A stretch of DNA of 64,000 nucleotides from Verrucomicrobiales bacterium. Lineage in GTDB: Bacteria > Verrucomicrobiota > Verrucomicrobiae > Limisphaerales > UBA1100. Numbering within the stretch: position 1 is the first letter of the stretch; the number at the start of each line of letters is the position of its first letter. The position numbers and the translations under genes are program-made. Shown one piece after another: positions 17,748-25,649 of the stretch. The DNA lies in assembly GCA_002721895.1 (NCBI GenBank), contig PBLV01000067.1:52943-116942 (forward strand), written 5' to 3'. The notes under the pieces are model-generated. The model was not told where the DNA came from. It saw only the letters and a program-made list of their open reading frames with translations, and did not search any database.

Positions 17748-19338
17748 CAACGGGACACAAAGGGCGTTCGAGGGCATCCTTGACCGGTATTTTGAGAGCA
17801 CACTGGCCGATCAACCGCGATTGGCCAACGAATTGGGCTTGAGGGCGGGCGAAGGGAAGATGGGAGGTGTTGGAAAGTCCTTTGAACGCCAGCAGGACAA
17901 ACGACGGCGTGACACGCTGGCGACGCTGGATGACTTGGCGGTGAACGAATTGTCCGCGGAACAACATCTGGATCGGCTGGCTTTGCGAACGCAGTTGCTG
18001 GGGGAATGTGAGGATTTCGCGCGAGGCAAGCATTTGATGGAGCCGGATGGTGTGGATGAGCTGTTTGGGATTCTGCTTCATGAATTGCAGCGGGGTGAGG
18101 ATGAGCCTTCGCGCGCGCGCCGGAACATCCGCGGATTGTTGAACGAGGCACCCGGCTTTCTGGCCCGAGCGGCGGGCATGATAGATCAGCCGGAAAGAGT
18201 GTGGCGCCGTATCATGGCGCAGACCGTGGGAGGCGCGCCGGCCATGTTCGAGGCCTTGGTGGCTTTCATGGAGGCGGGAGATGCGCGTGCCATTGCGTCG
18301 GTGAAACGGGCAGTGGAGAAATATCACAATGCAGTGATGGCCAAACCCTTGGCACCACGGAATTCATTTGCGCTTGGGGCGGAATTTTTGCAACGGAGGG
18401 TGCGCGATGACTTGGGGCTGGATTACACACTTGGCCAAGTGGAGAGACTGGCTTTGGGGGAAGCGGAGCGGGTTGGCGGAATGTTGAAGGCAACCTGTGC
18501 CGGCCATGGCAAGGAGAGGTCGGCGGAGGCGATTATTGAAGCGGCGCGAGCCGAATGGAATCCGGAGGGTGAGTTGCTGGATGTGTATCGCGCGGAGACA
18601 CGGGCCGTGGCGAAGGGATTCCGAACCGCCAAGGCCATGACGTTTCCCAAGGGCGACGAGTTGCAGGTACGCTTGGTGCCGGCATTCATGCGGCACCTGT
18701 ATCCCACTGCGGCGTATTCCTCGCCGGGGCCGTTTGAGAAACGGCAGCGCGGGATTTTCTGGGTGAATGACTTGAGTCTCACCAAGAATTCGCCCGCGGA
18801 CAAGCTCGCGGAGGTGCAGCAACATTTCGGGATTTCACTGACCTCGGCGCACGAGGCGTACCCGGGGCATCACCTGCAGTTTGTCACCGCCAACCAACAT
18901 GCGCGCAAGTGGCGGCCCCTCTTTGCGCACGCGGTGTTTTATGAGGGCTGGACGCTTTGGTGCGAGCAGATGATGACCGACCTGCGCATCGACCGCTCGC
19001 CTTGGACAGAAATTATTCAACTTCATGACGCGTTGTGGCGCGTGCATCGAATTCTGGTGGACCTGCGGTTGCAGGCGGGGCGTTACTCCTACGAGCAGGG
19101 AGTAAGACATATGCAGGAACATCTCGGGTTTACCAAGGCCCGGGCGGAGGCCGATGTGAACTGGTACACGAGTTCCCCGGCTGTGCCGATGAGTTACTGG
19201 CTCGGGCGACTGGAGAACGCGCGCCTTTACCGCCGTCTGGTGGAGGGCAGGGGCTGGAGTTTGCGCAGATTCAATGACTGGCTTCTTTCCTTTGGCACAC
19301 TGCCGCAAAGTTGGCTGGAGAAATACGGGCTGGATTGA
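17737..19338 (+). CDS. DUF885 family protein, putative metallopeptidase
   Basis: A 533-residue protein of the DUF885 family. The family's zinc-peptidase-like signature TSAHEAYPGHHLQ appears near residue 370, followed by FYEGWTLWCEQMM near 405. The HExxPGHH motif resembles a gluzincin site, and related proteins have been classed as peptidases, but activity is known for few members. No signal peptide is visible, so it is predicted to be cytosolic. It starts inside the last 11 bases of the debranching enzyme gene, and the M3 peptidase follows 43 bases later; the two putative peptidases may be coexpressed. Confidence 0.82.
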   Translation: MRNSNGTQRAFEGILDRYFESTLADQPRLANELGLRAGEGKMGGVGKSFERQQDKRRRDTLATLDDLAVNELSAEQHLDRLALRTQLLGECEDFARGKHLMEPDGVDELFGILLHELQRGEDEPSRARRNIRGLLNEAPGFLARAAGMIDQPERVWRRIMAQTVGGAPAMFEALVAFMEAGDARAIASVKRAVEKYHNAVMAKPLAPRNSFALGAEFLQRRVRDDLGLDYTLGQVERLALGEAERVGGMLKATCAGHGKERSAEAIIEAARAEWNPEGELLDVYRAETRAVAKGFRTAKAMTFPKGDELQVRLVPAFMRHLYPTAAYSSPGPFEKRQRGIFWVNDLSLTKNSPADKLAEVQQHFGISLTSAHEAYPGHHLQFVTANQHARKWRPLFAHAVFYEGWTLWCEQMMTDLRIDRSPWTEIIQLHDALWRVHRILVDLRLQAGRYSYEQGVRHMQEHLGFTKARAEADVNWYTSSPAVPMSYWLGRLENARLYRRLVEGRGWSLRRFNDWLLSFGTLPQSWLEKYGLD

Positions 19339-19381
19339 GGATTACATTTCCTTTTCGGCGGTTCTTTGTCATTTTCCGCGC

Positions 19382-21112
19382 ATGAGCTTGCTGCCATTTG
19401 GAGAGTTGGTGCCATTTAAGCCGCGGTTGTTCGTGCCGGCGGACTTGGACTTGGGCGATTGGACTGCGATTGAGCCGGTCTTTGAAAAGTTGCGGGAGCG
19501 CGCGCCGGAATGCGCGACGGCGCCGGAACTGGAAGGCTGGCTGGTGGAGGTGAACGAACTAAGTGCCGCCTTGGATGAGGAGGGCTCGAAGCGGTACATC
19601 GCAATGACCTGCCACACGGATAAGGAGGAGGCCGAGAAATCATACCTGGAATTTGTGGAGAAAGTGGAGCCTGGTTTGAAGGAGCAGATGTTTCAGCTGG
19701 CGCGGCTGTTTGTGGATCATCCTTGCCGTGGAGATTTGCCGGCGGATCGCTACGCCGTGCTGGATCGGGACTGGGCATCGATGGTGGAACTATTTCGCGA
19801 GGAAAACGTGCCGCTGGAGACGGAGGAATCAAAACTGGGCCAGCAATACCAGAAACTGATGGGCGGCCTGACGGTGGAATTTCGCAGCGAGGAAAAGACT
19901 CTGGTCCAGATGGGGGTCTATCAGCAGGAGAATGACCGGGCGCTGAGGCAGGAGGCTTGGGAGATGGTGGCGGCTCGCCGGTTGGAGGTGGCCGATGAGT
20001 GCGATGAGTCGTTTGAAAAGCTGATGGCGCTCCGGATGGAGATGGCGTCGAACGCCGGTTTTGAAAGTTACCGGGACTTCAAGCATGAGAAGAAAGGGCG
20101 GTTTGATTATCGGCCGCAGGATTGCTTCAAGTTTCATGAGGCGGTGGAGCAGGTGGTAATGCCGGTTTACAACGATTTGTTAGCGGATCGGCGCGAGAAA
20201 ATGAAGCTGGAAGCATTGCGGCCGTGGGATACCGCAGTGGATCCGCTGGGGCTGGATCCACTCAAGCCGTTTACCGAGGTGGATGACATGGTGGCGCGCA
20301 CCAAGAACATTTTTACCCACGTGGACGGCGAGTTGGCGGATGGGTTTCAGGTGATGCGTGACTGCAATTTGTTGGATTTGGCCAATCGCAAGGGCAAGGC
20401 ACCTGGAGGATATCAATGCAGTCTTCCGGAGGCGCGGTTGCCATTTATCTTCATGAATGCCGTCGGATTGCAGCGGGATGTGGAAACGCTGCTTCACGAG
20501 GCGGGCCATGCCTTCCATGCCCTGGCGGCACAAGGGGAGGACCTGCACCATTACCAGCACGCACCGCTGGAATTCTGCGAGGTGGCCTCCATGAGCATGG
20601 AACTGATTGGCAATGAGCATCTCACCGAGTTCTACAGTGAGGCGGATGCCATTCGTGCGCGTCGGACGCACTTGGAGGGCATCGTGGGGCTGTTCCCTTG
20701 GATTGCCACCGTGGACGCCTTCCAGCACTGGATTTACACGCATCCCGCCCACACGCGCGCGGAGCGCGATGCGGCTTGGAATGAACTGTGCGACCGATTT
20801 GGCGGAGACATCGACTGGAGTGGGCACGAGCTTGCGCGGACGAAAATGTGGCACCGCCAGTCGCACATCTTCCTCGTGCCGTTTTATTACATCGAGTACG
20901 GCATTGCTCAGCTGGGCGCGTTGTGGGTGTGGAAGAACAGCAAGGCTGATCGTGCGCGGGCCTTGGCGAATTATAAAAATGCGTTGGCGTTGTGTGGCTC
21001 GCGGCCATTGCCTGAGTTGTTCAATGCCGCGGGGGCACCCTTCTCCTTTGATGCCGAGGCGTTCAAGCCGTTGATTGAACTGGTGCAAACCGAGTTGGCC
21101 GCGTTAAACTAA
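19382..21112 (+). CDS. M3 family oligoendopeptidase
   Basis: A 576-residue zinc metallopeptidase of the M3B oligoendopeptidase F type. The catalytic motif TLLHEAGHAFHALAA (HExxH) lies near residue 370, and the third ligand Glu is expected in FCEVASMSMELIG near 400. Family enzymes cleave short peptides in the cytosol. The frame is open further upstream, but ATG 19382 is preferred since the extension lies in the 3' end of the previous gene. The rhomboid gene starts 3 bases after its stop, indicating cotranscription with DUF885, M3 and rhomboid in that order. Confidence 0.9.
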   Translation: MSLLPFGELVPFKPRLFVPADLDLGDWTAIEPVFEKLRERAPECATAPELEGWLVEVNELSAALDEEGSKRYIAMTCHTDKEEAEKSYLEFVEKVEPGLKEQMFQLARLFVDHPCRGDLPADRYAVLDRDWASMVELFREENVPLETEESKLGQQYQKLMGGLTVEFRSEEKTLVQMGVYQQENDRALRQEAWEMVAARRLEVADECDESFEKLMALRMEMASNAGFESYRDFKHEKKGRFDYRPQDCFKFHEAVEQVVMPVYNDLLADRREKMKLEALRPWDTAVDPLGLDPLKPFTEVDDMVARTKNIFTHVDGELADGFQVMRDCNLLDLANRKGKAPGGYQCSLPEARLPFIFMNAVGLQRDVETLLHEAGHAFHALAAQGEDLHHYQHAPLEFCEVASMSMELIGNEHLTEFYSEADAIRARRTHLEGIVGLFPWIATVDAFQHWIYTHPAHTRAERDAAWNELCDRFGGDIDWSGHELARTKMWHRQSHIFLVPFYYIEYGIAQLGALWVWKNSKADRARALANYKNALALCGSRPLPELFNAAGAPFSFDAEAFKPLIELVQTELAALN

Positions 21113-21115
21113 ACC

Positions 21116-22099
21116 ATGCTCTACGACCGCCCATACATGCGCGAACCGGAGTGGCAGGAGCCGCCCCGGCACCGCTGGGCATGGTCCACGGTCAAGGTGT
21201 TGCTGGTTGCCAATCTGGCCGTCTTCCTGCTGCTCAACGTGGTCATGCATTATGGATCTGGTGAGGCCAAAGGGTTTGTCGGTCAATACCTTGTCTTGAA
21301 ATCAGGCGCAGTGAAGGATGGGGTGGATTATCGGGCGGCTGGGGATCTTGAGTCGGCCCAGATTTTGGGCATTTGGGATGGAGCGGTGTGGCAGCTTTTT
21401 ACATATCAGTTCATGCATTTTGGATTGTGGCATGTGTTGTTCAACATGCTCGGGTTGTACTTCATCGGCAAGGGGATAGAGGAAATGTACGGCCGTTCGG
21501 TGTTGCTGCAGGTATATCTGCTCGGCGGAATGTGCGGTGGCTTGCTGGAGACTGGCATGACATGGTTCGGGCACTCGCCGGACGTGGGGATCGTCGGCGC
21601 ATCAGGGTCGGTTTTTGCATTGTTGGCGGCGCTGACTTGGGCCATGCCGGACCGGCAATTGACACTGCTACTCTTCTTTGTGTTGCCAGTTAACCTGCGC
21701 GCGCGGACCATCTTTTGGGGCGTGCTGGCCATTTCGTCATTCTGCATTATTTTCCCATCGCGCGACGGCGTTGCGCATGGGGCACACTTGGGCGGTTTTC
21801 TGTTGGGCTGGGGTTTTGCCCACTGGGTATTGCTGGGCGGATTCAGCATAGGTGAATGGAGCCTGATCCAGCGGCTTCGCGAAAGGGAAACACGCCGGCG
21901 CAAGATTATCCGGGTGGGGAAGGCGCGTGCCTTTTCATCCAGTGGAGCCGAGGTGGTGGAGGCCGAAGAGGTTTCCAAGGACGAATTCATTGAGCAGGAG
22001 ATTGACCCGATTCTTGAAAAAATTTCCAAGGAAGGGATTCACAGTCTCTCGGATCGCGAGCGTAAAATTCTGGACGAGGCGCGCAAACGAATGGGCTAG
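21116..22099 (+). CDS. Rhomboid family intramembrane serine protease
   Basis: A 327-residue membrane protein. It has a first membrane segment (VKVLLVANLAVFLLLNVVM, about 26-44), then a large loop, FMHFGLWHVLFNMLGLYFIG (typical rhomboid TM2), the catalytic serine in GASGSVFALLAAL near 162, and the catalytic histidine in GVAHGAHLGGFLLG near 224. The C-terminal 75 residues are soluble and charged, ending HSLSDRERKILDEARKRM, a tail seen on many Bacteroidota and Planctomycetota/Verrucomicrobiota rhomboids. It would cleave transmembrane substrates in the cytoplasmic membrane; the substrate is unknown. It begins directly after the M3 peptidase gene. Confidence 0.92.
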   Translation: MLYDRPYMREPEWQEPPRHRWAWSTVKVLLVANLAVFLLLNVVMHYGSGEAKGFVGQYLVLKSGAVKDGVDYRAAGDLESAQILGIWDGAVWQLFTYQFMHFGLWHVLFNMLGLYFIGKGIEEMYGRSVLLQVYLLGGMCGGLLETGMTWFGHSPDVGIVGASGSVFALLAALTWAMPDRQLTLLLFFVLPVNLRARTIFWGVLAISSFCIIFPSRDGVAHGAHLGGFLLGWGFAHWVLLGGFSIGEWSLIQRLRERETRRRKIIRVGKARAFSSSGAEVVEAEEVSKDEFIEQEIDPILEKISKEGIHSLSDRERKILDEARKRMG

Positions 22100-22146
22100 G
22101 GCAAACGCTCGACGCTGCGGCACCGATTCCATAGACTGGCGCGCGT

Positions 22147-23481
22147 ATGATTTCACGCTATTCGCGCCCGGAAATGCGGGCGATCTGGACGGACGAAAAC
22201 AAGCTCAACCTCTGGCTTCAAATTGAGATCCTTACCGGTGAGGCACTGGTCAAGGAGGGAATCATTAGCCGCGCGGATTTCTCGCGCATGAACTCGGGGG
22301 CAAAGAAATGCTTTGCTGACCTCGAGGGGTTGGTGAAACGGCAGAAAAGTCTGGAACGCACCCTGAACCACGACGTGATTGCCTTCACTACCGCCGTGGC
22401 GGAGAAGATCAACCACAAGGCTAGCCGCTGGCTGCATTTTGGCCTCACTTCCAGTGACGTGGTGGACACAGCCTTTGCCGTGCAAATGAAACAAAGCGCG
22501 GAAATTTTGATTGCCGATGTGAAGCGCGTTCGGCGTGCTATTGCTCGCCAAGCGCGTCGCCACAAGTTCACCCCTTGCATTGGCCGTAGCCATGGCATCC
22601 AAGCGGAACCCACCACGTTTGGACTGAAGATGGCGCTGATGTACGATGAATTTGGGCGGGCGCAAGAACGGCTGGAGCGTGCCAAGGCAATCGCCTCGAC
22701 CGGCAAACTGTCAGGCGCGGTGGGCACCAACGCGCATCTGCCACCGCGGGTGGAGAAATTCGTGTGTCGTAAACTGGGCCTCAAGCCCGCACCCATCGCC
22801 ACGCAGGTGGTACAGCGCGACAATCATGCGGAATACCTCAATTTGGTTGCTTTGGTGGGGGCCAGTTTCGAGAGGTGGGCGGTGGAGTTTCGCCATCTGC
22901 AACGCACGGAAGTGCTGGAGGCGGAGGAGCCGTTCACCAAAGGGCAGAAGGGTAGCAGTGCCATGCCGCACAAGCGGAACCCCATCACTTGGGAGAGGCT
23001 GACAGGTTTGGCTCGTGTCCTGCGTGGCAACTCTCTGGCCGCGCAGGAGAACGTGGCGCTTTGGCATGAACGCGACATTTCGCACAGCAGCGTGGAGCGG
23101 GTTATTTTCCCCGATTCCTGCACGCTGTTGGATTATATGTTCCACCTGCTTCAGCGCATGATGGAAGGCTTGAACGTGTATCCAAAGAACATGCAAAAGA
23201 ACCTTGGGCTCAGCCTCGGCATGTGGAATAGCCAGACGGTGTTGCTGGCGTTGATTCGCAAGGGACTTACGCGTGAGGCGGCCTATGAACTCGTGCAGCG
23301 CAACGCGATGAAAACTTGGTCAGTGAAACACGCGGGGCGTGATGACGCAGATTTCCTAGCCCAGTTGATGACGGACCCGGATGTGGCCAGGCATTTTAAA
23401 GCGGGTGAACTGGAAGAGTTGTGTTCGGTGGAATTTCACCAGCGCCACATCAACTCCCGGTTCAAGCAGTTGGGCCTCTAG
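22147..23481 (+). CDS. purB: Adenylosuccinate lyase
   Basis: A 444-residue protein of the fumarase/aspartase superfamily. It opens ISRYSRPEMRAIWTDENKL, typical of PurB, and carries HFGLTSSDVVDTAFAVQ near 98, RSHGIQAEPTTFGLK near 147, and the superfamily signature GSSAMPHKRNPITWE near 269 with the catalytic serine. It catalyses two steps of purine synthesis (SAICAR to AICAR, adenylosuccinate to AMP). The length equals that of the bacterial short-type enzyme. It stands alone without other pur genes. Its TAG stop is shared, through the palindrome CTAG (23478-23481), with the convergent prenyl synthase. Confidence 0.96.
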   Translation: MISRYSRPEMRAIWTDENKLNLWLQIEILTGEALVKEGIISRADFSRMNSGAKKCFADLEGLVKRQKSLERTLNHDVIAFTTAVAEKINHKASRWLHFGLTSSDVVDTAFAVQMKQSAEILIADVKRVRRAIARQARRHKFTPCIGRSHGIQAEPTTFGLKMALMYDEFGRAQERLERAKAIASTGKLSGAVGTNAHLPPRVEKFVCRKLGLKPAPIATQVVQRDNHAEYLNLVALVGASFERWAVEFRHLQRTEVLEAEEPFTKGQKGSSAMPHKRNPITWERLTGLARVLRGNSLAAQENVALWHERDISHSSVERVIFPDSCTLLDYMFHLLQRMMEGLNVYPKNMQKNLGLSLGMWNSQTVLLALIRKGLTREAAYELVQRNAMKTWSVKHAGRDDADFLAQLMTDPDVARHFKAGELEELCSVEFHQRHINSRFKQLGL

Positions 23482-24380
23482 TTGTCCCGCTTGAGCAGAT
23501 ACCCAGCGATGGCCTCAAGGGCAGTTGCTTTTCCATGGAACGGCTTGAGGGCGGCAAAGGCCTTGTCGGTGAGTTGGGCGGCAATTTTCTTGGATTTGCT
23601 CAAGCCGATAATGGCGGGATAAGTGGCCTTGGCGGCAGCTTCATCTTTGCCGGCTGTCTTGCCGAGTTGTTCGGTTGTTTGGGTGACGTCTAGAATGTCA
23701 TCAATGACTTGGAAGGCGAGGCCAACATGCCGTCCAAAATCCGTGAGAGCGGAAAGCTGGCGGGGAGTACAGTTGGCGCTCATGCCGCCAAGGCGAACGG
23801 AACAGGCGAGCAGGGCACTTGTTTTGCGTTCATGAATATATCGCAGCTGAGCCATGCTCAGGTCGTTGCCCTCTCCTTCGAGGTCGGCGACTTGGCCGGC
23901 GATTAGTTTCAAGGATCCTGAGGTTTCGGTGAGTTCACGGATAATGGTGGCAGTTGAATAGCGTGGTGTTGGCTTGGCTTGGGCGGCGATCTCGAAGGCT
24001 TGGGTCAACAGCGCGTCGCCCGCAAGAATGGCGACGCCTTCCCCATAAACCTTGTGGCTGGTGGGGCGGCCCCGGCGAAAATCATCGTTGTCCATCGCGG
24101 GGAGATCATCGTGAATAAGGGAATAGGTGTGGATGCATTCGACCGCACAAGCGAGGGGCATCGCGCTTCTGGGCGTTCCGCCACAGGCCTCTGCGGCGGC
24201 CAGGGTGAGGATGGGACGGATGCGTTTCCCGCCGGCAAAAAGGCTGTAGCGCATGGCTTGGTGGATGGTGGCTGGTCGGGTGCGGGCGGAGGGCAGGTGT
24301 CGGCTAAGGGCGCGATTTACCTCGGCGGAGTGGCGCTTGGAATATTGGGCGAGATCGAATGGGGCGGGGCTGGCAGGCAC
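23478..24380 (-). CDS. Polyprenyl diphosphate synthase (farnesyl/geranylgeranyl type)
   Basis: A 300-residue all-alpha prenyltransferase. The first aspartate-rich motif is in SLIHDDLPAMDNDDFRRGRP, the second in FQVIDDILDVTQ, and GGKRIRP supplies the IPP-binding residues. The two-residue insertion in DDLPAMD fits bacterial type II farnesyl or GGPP synthases (IspA/CrtE); chain length cannot be decided by eye. No ATG exists at the expected N-terminus. The frame is open far upstream but meaningless there, and GTG 24380 gives a normal family length beginning PASPAPFDLAQYSKRHSAEV. It supplies isoprenoid precursors for quinones, cell wall lipid carriers or carotenoids. Confidence 0.9.
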   Translation of the reverse strand: MPASPAPFDLAQYSKRHSAEVNRALSRHLPSARTRPATIHQAMRYSLFAGGKRIRPILTLAAAEACGGTPRSAMPLACAVECIHTYSLIHDDLPAMDNDDFRRGRPTSHKVYGEGVAILAGDALLTQAFEIAAQAKPTPRYSTATIIRELTETSGSLKLIAGQVADLEGEGNDLSMAQLRYIHERKTSALLACSVRLGGMSANCTPRQLSALTDFGRHVGLAFQVIDDILDVTQTTEQLGKTAGKDEAAAKATYPAIIGLSKSKKIAAQLTDKAFAALKPFHGKATALEAIAGYLLKRDN

Positions 24381-24487
24381 GCGGGATTTGTACGGATGAG
24401 GCGGGGTGGGGGCAAGTTTTGACTTTTTTTTATTGCACCATTGGCACCGATGAGTACTTTCCCTCGTTCCCGTTGCGGGATATTGAA

Positions 24488-24742
24488 ATGAACACGGAAC
24501 TTTGCAAACTGGCGTTGGAAAAAGTGGGTAACCCGAATGTGCTGGTGAATTTGGTTTCACGTCGCGTGCGCCAACTGAACAGTGGCGGTGGCGTGGGCAG
24601 CCGTCCTCTGGTTGCGGAATATGCGACCATGGGCGTGGCGGACATCGCGCTGGCGGAACTGGTGGATGAGAAGATGGATTATGAGCTCTTGTCCCCGCCG
24701 GAGGAGGCAGCTCCCACCAAGCGTTCCAAGGGCAAAAGCTGA
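24488..24742 (+). CDS. rpoZ: DNA-directed RNA polymerase omega subunit
   Basis: An 84-residue protein with the omega core NPNVLVNLVSRRVRQLNSG and the following acidic helix MGVADIALAELVDEKMDYE. Omega assists assembly of the beta' subunit into RNA polymerase. The frame is open earlier, but ATG 24488 matches the family start (MNTELCKLALEKVG). An intrinsic terminator follows 19 bases after the stop, so it is probably monocistronic. The 107-base gap to the divergent prenyl synthase start would hold its promoter; I could not identify convincing boxes. Confidence 0.85.
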   Translation: MNTELCKLALEKVGNPNVLVNLVSRRVRQLNSGGGVGSRPLVAEYATMGVADIALAELVDEKMDYELLSPPEEAAPTKRSKGKS

Positions 24743-24761
24743 CCAGCATTGAGTTTAGCGG

Positions 24762-24795
24762 GCCGGGAGGGTAAAAGACCTCCCGGCTTTTTTTT
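24762..24795 (+). terminator. Intrinsic terminator after rpoZ
   Basis: A perfect 9-bp stem GCCGGGAGG/CCTCCCGGC with an 8-base A-rich loop is followed by eight Ts, ending ten bases before smpB. Confidence 0.93.
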
Positions 24796-24804
24796 GCTCC
24801 TTCC

Positions 24805-25263
24805 ATGAGTGAGATTGTCAAAAATTCCAAGGCACGTCATGACTATGCTATCCTTGAGACCTATGAGGCTGGCTTGGCGTTGCGGGGCACGGAGGTGAAA
24901 AGCCTGCGTGCCGGGAAGGGGCAGATTCGGGAGGCCTTTGCCAAGGTGGATTCCAAGGGCGAGGTTTGGCTTGTGAATGCGCACATTGATGAGTATGCGC
25001 AGGGAAACATCAACAATCACGATCCCCGCGCACCGAGAAAGCTTCTGTTGCATCGCAAGGAAATCGACAAGTTGCGCGCCGCCACGCAGGCGAAGGGGTG
25101 TGCGTTGGTGCCTTTGAAGATGTACTGGAAGAAAGGAAAGGTAAAAGTGCTGCTGGGCGTGGGGCAGGGAAAAACCAAGGGGGACAAGCGGGAAAGCCTG
25201 CGCAAGCGGGAGACGGACAGGCAGATTCGCAACGCGACGATGCGCAGCCTGAAGGGACGATAA
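24805..25263 (+). CDS. smpB: SsrA-binding protein (trans-translation)
   Basis: A 152-residue SmpB. Family landmarks are the N-terminal IVKNSKARHDYAILETYEAG, GTEVKSLRAGKGQIREAF and PRKLLLHRKEIDKL, and the basic C-terminal tail with KRE-TDRQIRNAT that inserts in the mRNA channel. It binds tmRNA and brings it to stalled ribosomes. The tmRNA gene itself (ssrA) was not seen in the window. Located between two strong terminators, it is a single-gene unit with its own promoter presumably inside or just after the rpoZ terminator region. Confidence 0.97.
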   Translation: MSEIVKNSKARHDYAILETYEAGLALRGTEVKSLRAGKGQIREAFAKVDSKGEVWLVNAHIDEYAQGNINNHDPRAPRKLLLHRKEIDKLRAATQAKGCALVPLKMYWKKGKVKVLLGVGQGKTKGDKRESLRKRETDRQIRNATMRSLKGR

Positions 25264-25291
25264 AAAAACGCCGGCGCAGACCGGCGTTTTT
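25264..25291. terminator. Bidirectional intrinsic terminator between smpB and rpmB
   Basis: An 11-bp perfect inverted repeat AAAAACGCCGG/CCGGCGTTTTT with a 6-base loop begins directly after the smpB stop. A- and T-runs on either side allow it to serve both smpB (plus) and rpmB (minus). Confidence 0.88.
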
Positions 25292-25309
25292 GGGGAAAGT
25301 GCTCTTGGG

Positions 25310-25579
25310 TTACTTGGCCTCGGCGGCTTCCGGTTTCCAGTTGCGCTTGGGTGCCTTGGTGATGAGGCCCTTCTTGATGGCGCTGGCGGCTACCCGTACA
25401 TATTTCACCGTGCCGTTCTCATCGATGATCTTTACGCGTTGCAGGTTCGGGTAAAACTTGCGTTTCACCACCTTCTTTACGTGCCGGCCAATGCCGCCCT
25501 CTTTCTTGGCCTTGCCGCTGCGGGTGATGCTGCCACCCGTTACGGGGCGTTTACCGGTGAGTTTGCAAATGCGTGCCAT
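25310..25579 (-). CDS. rpmB: 50S ribosomal protein L28
   Basis: An 89-residue L28 beginning MARICKLTGKRPVTGGSITR, with the basic central segment HVKKVVKRKFYPNLQRVKI and VRVAASAIKKGLITKAPKR. Only the first cysteine is present, so this is the form without a zinc-binding CxxC pair. ATG 25579 is the family start; the long upstream extension lies within thrS. It follows thrS by 70 bases on the same strand and ends at the shared terminator. rpmG, its usual partner in other bacteria, is not adjacent. Confidence 0.96.
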   Translation of the reverse strand: MARICKLTGKRPVTGGSITRSGKAKKEGGIGRHVKKVVKRKFYPNLQRVKIIDENGTVKYVRVAASAIKKGLITKAPKRNWKPEAAEAK

Positions 25580-25649
25580 GATTCTTCCTAAATTCGAGCG
25601 GCGGAGAATACCAGCCAATGGAGGGGTGGCAAGTAATATTTGGGGAAAA

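Noticed and set aside
23478..24830. A 450-residue version of the prenyl synthase
   Set aside because: The first 150 residues are antisense to rpoZ and its terminator and have no family similarity; GTG 24380 fits the usual length.
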